Shown here one piece after another: positions 15,412 to 19,946 of a stretch of 19,946 nt of DNA; positions within the stretch are counted from its first letter, which is position 1, and each line of letters opens with the position of its first letter. The notes beneath the pieces are model-generated. The model searched no databases. It was given only the letters and a program-made list of their open reading frames with translations, and was not told where the DNA came from. The translations under genes and the position numbers were made by a program. Source of the DNA: an uncultured Methylobacillus sp. GTDB taxonomy: Bacteria; Pseudomonadota; Gammaproteobacteria; Burkholderiales; Methylophilaceae. The stretch spans positions 1 to 19,946 of the forward strand of contig CAMLME010000013.1 of the NCBI GenBank assembly GCA_946481235.1. The letters run 5' to 3'.

Positions 15412-16301
15412 GCGACGCCTCGTTCGCAGTCGCGGCAAAGGCGGCAGAACTCTTGCAATTCGGAAAGTGACCCAAGTGTGCCGGACGAGGTGACGCCGTA
15501 CAGCACAAAATTGGTGGACGTAAAGAACTGCTCGATCTCGGACCTGATCGCGTGGAAGGAGGGATGGCTGGCGAGGAAATTATCCAAATTATGGGGAAGC
15601 AGGTTCTCCCCGTATGTCTGCCGGAATGCCTGGTGAATGGCGGTCACCGCGTCGCCCAGACTGGAGTGCTGTTCGGAGAGGGATGACAAATGGCGATAGC
15701 CTCTTGCAAACGGCCCTCCCATCCCGGGAAACCATGCCTTGTCCGCATTGATATAAATCAACCCGATCATCGCGCCGATGATCATTGCGAAACTCGCCAT
15801 CAGCCCCAGCCCCCACGGCCACGCCTCGACTTTGAGGGGCGTGCGGAAAGCCCGCTCGACCTTGCCAATATCATTTCCGCTTCTGGATGCCAGAGGGGAA
15901 ATCTCGAATTTCCACTCGGGACTTTCCACAGCGAACTGCTGCTTCCCGGCTGTCACGATCAGCCGTGGCCGCGGAAGCTGGGTAACCAGTGCTTGATTCC
16001 CGCGCATGAATATCTGGTACACGAAATCGAGCTTGTAATACGTCCAGTCGCCCTTCTGGCGCTGGCTTATTTTCACCCTGCGAAGTTCAATGCCGTTTTC
16101 CCGCGTCCCGGCCAATGGGACAGACCCCTTCGACAGGGCGTACGGCTCTTCCACATCAATTTCTATCGTTCGGTGTATCTGGTCCCCAACGAAATAGCCG
16201 TAGGTTTTCTCCGGATCGACGGTACGCACCTGATAAGGCAGCTCCTTGGCGAAGGCGGTCGCGGCAACGAACAGAAAAACCAGAGGAATCAGCTTTTTCA
16301 T
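15408..16301 (-). CDS. mxaA: Exported membrane protein, MxaA-like
   Basis: A 297-residue protein with a clear signal peptide (MKKLIPLVFLFVAATAFAKE), a periplasmic beta-rich region containing DPEKTYGYFVGDQIHRTIEI, a central transmembrane helix near 180-200 (GLMASFAMIIGAMIGLIYI) and a cytoplasmic tail that resembles the C-terminal part of BatD/MxaA proteins (SSLGDAVTAIHQAFRQTYG). MxaA is required for calcium insertion into methanol dehydrogenase in methylotrophs. Placement between the DUF58 and vWA genes supports the name; without the neighbours only a BatD-like membrane protein could be claimed. The ATG at 16301 overlaps the DUF58 TGA (ATGA). Confidence 0.72.
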   Translation of the reverse strand: MKKLIPLVFLFVAATAFAKELPYQVRTVDPEKTYGYFVGDQIHRTIEIDVEEPYALSKGSVPLAGTRENGIELRRVKISQRQKGDWTYYKLDFVYQIFMRGNQALVTQLPRPRLIVTAGKQQFAVESPEWKFEISPLASRSGNDIGKVERAFRTPLKVEAWPWGLGLMASFAMIIGAMIGLIYINADKAWFPGMGGPFARGYRHLSSLSEQHSSLGDAVTAIHQAFRQTYGENLLPHNLDNFLASHPSFHAIRSEIEQFFTSTNFVLYGVTSSGTLGSLSELQEFCRLCRDCERGVA

Positions 16302-17161
16302 ACGCGTGCATATCGTTGGAAATAGGCCGTTATTTCGGCGGGGTTGAACGTGTCTTCCACAAAGCAAGGCGGGCTCTGGTACTTCAGGAAAAGTGCGCGC
16401 AGGGTCTCGCGGCGCGATTCATAGAGCTCGATGAACTTCCTGCGGAGCGTGTCCCGGAAAAACAATGTCCGCTCCTCACCAGTCTCCGGATCGACTACCG
16501 TACTCAGGCCGAAGCGTGGCAGCTGCCGATACTCTCCGGAATCCCAGACCACCACCGGCACTACCTGATGCCTCGACAGCAGGTTCAGCGCCTTCTCGAT
16601 CAGCGCGAGCGGCATGTGAAAGTCAGAAACCAGGAAAACGAGCGCCCGATGGCGACCTAAATGGAGCAGGCTATCCAGCACGCCTTGCTCGCCGGCCTCG
16701 ATGGGCTTGAATGCCCGCATTTTCTCGATAAGCGTAAAGGCGTCGTGCATTTGTTCACTCGGGCGCGTAGTCCACTCCTGCCGCACCGTGGTATTGAAAC
16801 CCACCAGCGAAAAGGCATCGCCCATCTCATACGCCGATGCAGCAATCGACCCCGCGATTCCGGCAGTCAGCTCCATCTTTGATGCGCGGCCCCGGAATTG
16901 CATGGATGCGGACAAGTCGCACAGCGCGAAGACGTTGACGGGAGTTTTCTCATTGAAGGTTCTGACATGGACCTGGTCCGCCAGGTCGCGTATGGTCCGG
17001 GTAACGTCGATGCGGCGCGCGTCCGGATAGTCGATAAGCGATACGTTGCGCTTAAACTCCAGCCCCACCCCGGCCTGCAGGCCGGGATGCCCGCCCATGT
17101 GCTGACTGCCGGACCGCCAGGCGATCTGGTAATGGAACGGCTTCGCGAATACGGGAATCAT
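16298..17161 (-). CDS. mxaS: DUF58 protein, MxaS-like
   Basis: A 287-residue DUF58 protein. The signature runs from YPDARRIDVTRTIRDLADQ through VRTFNEKTPVNVFALCDLSASM, with the vWA-like metal site DLSAS at 82-86, and ends with a segment about cytoplasmic regulators (ALVFLVSDFHMPL). DUF58 proteins nearly always pair with a MoxR ATPase, as here, and MxaS is the methanol-dehydrogenase version. The start at 17161 lies one base after the MoxR stop; no clear ribosome site is visible, so translation is probably coupled. The open frame to 17284 is inside the moxR gene. Confidence 0.82.
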   Translation of the reverse strand: MIPVFAKPFHYQIAWRSGSQHMGGHPGLQAGVGLEFKRNVSLIDYPDARRIDVTRTIRDLADQVHVRTFNEKTPVNVFALCDLSASMQFRGRASKMELTAGIAGSIAASAYEMGDAFSLVGFNTTVRQEWTTRPSEQMHDAFTLIEKMRAFKPIEAGEQGVLDSLLHLGRHRALVFLVSDFHMPLALIEKALNLLSRHQVVPVVVWDSGEYRQLPRFGLSTVVDPETGEERTLFFRDTLRRKFIELYESRRETLRALFLKYQSPPCFVEDTFNPAEITAYFQRYARV

Positions 17162-17162
17162 G

Positions 17163-18203
17163 CTAGGGAACGGCAATTGTCCTGACGATGCTATTGGTAA
17201 GCTCTCGCGCCAGCATTGTGCGCCGGCCCTCATACATGGAGGTGAACACCAGGCGATGCGCAATCGTTTCATGGAACACGGCATGAACGTCCTCGGGGAT
17301 CACGGCGTTCCGCCCCATCAGCCATGCATGAACTTTCGCTGCCTTGAGCATCATGGCCATGCCGCGGGGGCTTGCCCCAGACTTGATCAGTTGCGCCATT
17401 TCAACGTCGGCTATCCTGACACTGTATGACTCGGGGTGCTGGGTCGCTTCCCACAACTCGATGGTGTAATCCTCGATCACCGGGCTTGCGCTTACATGCT
17501 CCTGAATTTCGACGGCGAGGGCGTTCAGCTTGTCATGAGAAAGAATGTTCGGCGCAACCGAGGCGGTCAGGTTCTCGGTATTGTGGAAGCGGGTGTTGAA
17601 GACCAGCGACTTGCGCGTATCTCGGCTTGACGGGATCATGATCGGAATTTCCATCATGAAACGGTCGCGCGCAGCGGAAGGAATGTCGAAGGTTTCGTCT
17701 TTCTCCACCTGATTGCGGTCGGCAAAAACGAGCATGTGCGGGAGCCTGAACTCGCGCTTGAATGCATGTATGGTTTGCTCGGTCATCACGCGCAGCATCA
17801 GGGCATGCACTTGCGGGCGCGCCCGGTTGATTTCGTTGAAGAAGAACACGGAAAGGTCTTCCCCGCTGCGCAGCAATGGCCCAGGCTCCACGTGGGGCCG
17901 TGCGTCCTCGCCAATATAGGTGTGGTACACCAGATCGTTCGGCATGAGGTCCACGGTGCCCTCGATGCGCTCGTACTTGCCGCCTATGCCACGCGTGATC
18001 GCACGCAGCAGGGTCGTCTTGCCGACCCCTACGTCACCCTCGAGCAGGACGTGACCGCGTGCGAAAATCGCAATCGTCATCAGCTTGATGGCGCGCTCCT
18101 GTCCGACGATGACGGACTCCACTTCCTGCATCAGCCGGAGCGCCTGCTGCCGGCTGTCCTCGAGATGGCTATCGGATTTCTTCTCCAAGATGACGGCCGT
18201 CAT
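17163..18203 (-). CDS. mxaR: MoxR-family AAA+ ATPase, MxaR-like
   Basis: A 346-residue AAA+ chaperone-like ATPase of MoxR type. Walker A is GDVGVGKT (56-63), the MoxR form of Walker B is VFFFNEINRARPQ (119-131), sensor 1 is N164 in VFADRNQVEKDETFDIPSAA, and the arginine finger is in ARDRF (178-182). MoxR ATPases work with vWA proteins to mature or insert metal into partner complexes; MxaR does so for methanol dehydrogenase. The ATG at 18203 shares one base with the TGA of the flavoprotein gene. The frame is open to 18326 but that part lies in the neighbour. The family is certain; the mxaR identity rests on the following S-A-C-K-L order. Confidence 0.9.
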   Translation of the reverse strand: MTAVILEKKSDSHLEDSRQQALRLMQEVESVIVGQERAIKLMTIAIFARGHVLLEGDVGVGKTTLLRAITRGIGGKYERIEGTVDLMPNDLVYHTYIGEDARPHVEPGPLLRSGEDLSVFFFNEINRARPQVHALMLRVMTEQTIHAFKREFRLPHMLVFADRNQVEKDETFDIPSAARDRFMMEIPIMIPSSRDTRKSLVFNTRFHNTENLTASVAPNILSHDKLNALAVEIQEHVSASPVIEDYTIELWEATQHPESYSVRIADVEMAQLIKSGASPRGMAMMLKAAKVHAWLMGRNAVIPEDVHAVFHETIAHRLVFTSMYEGRRTMLARELTNSIVRTIAVP

Positions 18204-18859
18204 CAGGCTTTGCCTTTCATCACCATTTCCACGTATTCGTCCGGAGTGATCGTACCCCCCAGTGTTTCGGCGATATGTTTGTCGCGATTGGGCAGCGCAT
18301 CCTGCAGCCCGTCGATGCGTTTCCATTGGGGCAAGGGGGCCTGGCAGTCAGACTTGGGAGCGTATCTGGAGTCTTCGATGCGTTTATAGCGATGGATATA
18401 GCGCGGGCAATTGATGAAGATGTCCTCGATATGCACCCGGACGACGAGTTCAGCACCCGGGAAGGTATTCAGGAGAGGGTCGTTGATATCCATACTGGCT
18501 TCGCCGTGGATACGTATCCGATGAGGTACCTCGAAGTCGATAAGCAGCATTCCGACCTTGTTATTCCCGGTGATATTGCCCATCGAGAGAAACATCCCAT
18601 TGCCGTCATAACTGGGGAATGCAATGGTTTTGCTGTCAATCACCCGGAGAAAGCCCGGAGTTCCCCCCTTGTGCGAACATGTCGGGAAACCTCGGTGGTC
18701 GATGGTTGTAAGAAAGAAAAAGTCTCGGCTTTCGATAAACCCCCTGTGCTCTTCGCCAATCTCGGCCGCCACAATGTTTTGCTTGACCGCATCGGCAAGC
18801 CGAACCGTTTCGAACTTTTCCTGAAGCGCCCGATGTTTAGTGCCATAGAACTCGCTCAT
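18203..18859 (-). CDS. Pyridoxamine-phosphate-oxidase-like FMN-binding protein
   Basis: A 218-residue split-barrel flavoprotein of the PNPOx-like superfamily. SRDFFFLTTIDHRGFPTCSH (44-63) and KGGTPGFLRVIDSKTIAFPSYDGN (64-87) form the usual FMN-binding strands, followed by GNITGNNKVGMLLIDFEVPHRIRIHGEA. The C-terminal region has an IFINCPRYIHRY motif, common in the subgroup annotated as pyridoxamine 5'-phosphate oxidase family. The reaction is unknown; the true PNPOx substrate residues cannot be checked here. AGGAGGTGGT before the ATG at 18859 is one of the strongest ribosome sites in the window. It is the first gene of the mxa-like operon and is divergent to the IclR regulator, an unusual leader for an mxaRSACKL set. 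Confidence 0.87.
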   Translation of the reverse strand: MSEFYGTKHRALQEKFETVRLADAVKQNIVAAEIGEEHRGFIESRDFFFLTTIDHRGFPTCSHKGGTPGFLRVIDSKTIAFPSYDGNGMFLSMGNITGNNKVGMLLIDFEVPHRIRIHGEASMDINDPLLNTFPGAELVVRVHIEDIFINCPRYIHRYKRIEDSRYAPKSDCQAPLPQWKRIDGLQDALPNRDKHIAETLGGTITPDEYVEMVMKGKA

Positions 18860-18885
18860 ACCACCTCCTAAAACCATTTCTTGAA

Positions 18886-18904
18886 ACTGTCCAACAGTCG
18901 GACA
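18886..18904. promoter_or_regulatory. Overlapping inverted repeats, candidate operator
   Basis: ACTGT-CCA-ACAGT (18886-18898) is an exact dyad, and TGTCC (18888-18892) also pairs with GGACA (18900-18904). They lie 27 to 45 bases upstream of the flavoprotein start in the 146-base divergent region shared with the IclR gene. Binding by the IclR protein is an inference. Confidence 0.4.
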
Positions 18905-18909
18905 CATTT

Positions 18910-18924
18910 AATATTCTGAATGTT
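18910..18924. promoter_or_regulatory. 15-base near-palindrome, candidate IclR operator
   Basis: AATATTC-T-GAATGTT has 7-base arms with one mismatch. Its length and AT-rich imperfect symmetry fit IclR-family operators, and it sits in the divergent region between the flavoprotein and IclR genes. Confidence 0.35.
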
Positions 18925-19005
18925 ATTTAGATGATGTTATTCTTGGCAATCCTGACCAGTCAATGAAATGCAGCAACATAATAATCCGCTATTCGGACAT
19001 CACCC

Positions 19006-19812
19006 ATGAAGAAGCTTATTTCAAAAAGCGACCCGATGACGACCGGCAGCCTCAACCGCTCGGTGGTCTTGCTTCGAGCCATTGCGCAGGGCTCCAGCAA
19101 GGGAAGCTCATTAACCGAAATTGTTGCGCGCACCGCATTGCCTCGCCCCACCATCCATCGTGTGCTCGACCAACTGATCGAGGTCGGTTGGGTGGTGCGC
19201 GACAGACTGAACGCTCGCTTCAATCTGGGAATGGACCTTGCCGCGCTGGGATATTCCGCCATCAGCCGCAATCCTATCGACAGGATTTCATCATCGCATC
19301 TGGTAAAGCTCGCACAAAACCTCAATCAGGTGGTGTACCTAAGCGTGCGTTCAGGACTTGATATGGTCTGTATTGGGCGGTATGAAAGCGACTCGCAAAT
19401 CCAGGTAGGGAAAGGACGTGTCGGCCTTAGAATACCGTTCGGCATGAGTCCAAGCTGCATGGCTATGTTGGGGAAGCTTACGCCTGATGAAGTGACGGAG
19501 ATCATTCAGATCAACCTCTCCCGCTACCATCGCATGGCAGGGTTTGACGAAATTGGTTTCCGGCATGCGGTCGACGAAGCGATGAAAAACGGTTACAGCA
19601 CCTATGAAGGCATTGTGATCGACAAGACCACGAGCGGACTGGGAGTGGCAATCTGCGACCCCGAAGGGTATCCAGTTGCCGGGATAGGCACCACCTATAT
19701 CACGGGCTGGCTAAGCGACAAGCAGTGGGAATACTGCCTTGCCCAGCTGAAGGAAACTGCTGAAACCATTGCTGAGGACATATTTTATCGCCCTAATTTA
19801 TCGCCTATTTAA
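19006..19812 (+). CDS. IclR-family transcriptional regulator
   Basis: A 268-residue regulator of standard IclR length. The N-terminal winged helix-turn-helix (about 15-75) reads [20 protein letters not shown] and [22 protein letters not shown]. The C-terminal effector domain includes [41 protein letters not shown] and [17 protein letters not shown]. These proteins bind small organic acids or aromatics and act as repressors or activators. It is divergent from the flavoprotein-mxa-like operon and is its likely regulator. The ATG at 19006 has no clear ribosome site; an in-frame ATG at 19036 is an alternative. Its stop overlaps the convergent VF530-type gene by eight bases. Confidence 0.92.
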   Translation: MKKLISKSDPMTTGSLNRSVVLLRAIAQGSSKGSSLTEIVARTALPRPTIHRVLDQLIEVGWVVRDRLNARFNLGMDLAALGYSAISRNPIDRISSSHLVKLAQNLNQVVYLSVRSGLDMVCIGRYESDSQIQVGKGRVGLRIPFGMSPSCMAMLGKLTPDEVTEIIQINLSRYHRMAGFDEIGFRHAVDEAMKNGYSTYEGIVIDKTTSGLGVAICDPEGYPVAGIGTTYITGWLSDKQWEYCLAQLKETAETIAEDIFYRPNLSPI

Positions 19813-19946
19813 GCTCTCCCGGGCAAACCTGCTGCAAATACAACTGCTCCACCTTCGCCCGCGCCCAGGGCGTCCTGCGCAAAAACTTCAAGCTGGATTT
19901 GATGCTGGGGTCGTGCGTAAAGCAGCGCACCGGGACAGCAGCGGCC
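19805..19946 (-). CDS. VF530-family DNA-binding protein, 3' part only
   Basis: Reading leftward from the window edge, the last 46 codons give [18 protein letters not shown] and [16 protein letters not shown], the conserved C-terminal core of VF530/DUF2132 proteins, ending in TAG at 19805-19807. These are small proteins (about 75-90 residues) with a DNA-binding fold and no known role. The 5' part lies outside the window. It overlaps the end of the IclR gene on the opposite strand. Confidence 0.85.
   Translation of the reverse strand, partial: AAAVPVRCFTHDPSIKSSLKFLRRTPWARAKVEQLYLQQVCPGELK

Noticed and set aside
1..19946. tRNA, rRNA, insertion sequences or transposase remnants
   Set aside because: I saw no tRNA-like fold, rRNA segment, transposase motif or terminal inverted repeats.

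Overview
The window reads as a proteobacterial chromosome, most likely a betaproteobacterium of the Nitrosomonadales type (methylotroph or ammonia oxidiser). The grounds are a sdhC-sdhD-sdhA-sdhB-sdhE operon in beta/gamma order, a gene set in the order of the methanol-dehydrogenase maturation genes mxaR-S-A-C-K-L, a VF530-type protein at the right edge, and fairly high GC outside the luxR region. The taxonomic call is an inference; no rRNA or tRNA gene is present.

Left part (1-8829): a DoxX-family membrane protein ends in a clear rho-independent terminator. An AT-rich intergenic region follows, with a good sigma-70 promoter and three TCCG-containing dyads, and leads into a solo LuxR-type regulator. 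Next is what looks like an uncharacterised small-molecule locus in two divergent operons. The leftward operon (6347 to 1438) encodes a PhyH-like Fe(II)/2-oxoglutarate dioxygenase, an ElaA-type acetyltransferase, a membrane protein fused to a HIGH-superfamily nucleotidyltransferase, an FAD/NAD(P) oxidoreductase and an EamA exporter. The rightward operon (6569 to 8829) encodes an isopenicillin-N-synthase-like dioxygenase and an M20D amidohydrolase. The 221 bases between them contain a dyad that matches the Vibrio fischeri lux box at 11 of 20 positions, including both outer arms. It lies about 43 bases upstream of the start site predicted from a TAGAAT -10 element reading leftward. I infer that the solo LuxR protein controls this locus; this is the most interesting part of the window.

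Middle (8804-12269, minus strand): a complete, tightly packed succinate dehydrogenase operon, sdhCDABE. Its last gene converges on and overlaps the amidohydrolase.

Right part (12379-18859, minus strand): an eight-gene operon with mostly overlapping start and stop codons. It runs PNPOx-like flavoprotein, MoxR ATPase, DUF58 protein, MxaA-like, vWA (MxaC-like), MxaK-like, vWA (MxaL-like), DUF1097 membrane protein. The methanol dehydrogenase structural genes mxaFJGI are not next to it. An IclR-type regulator is transcribed divergently, with candidate operators between. The window closes with the 3' end of a VF530-family gene on the minus strand. From 18859 down to 8804 every gene is on the minus strand and I see no strong terminator between the mxa-like and sdh operons.
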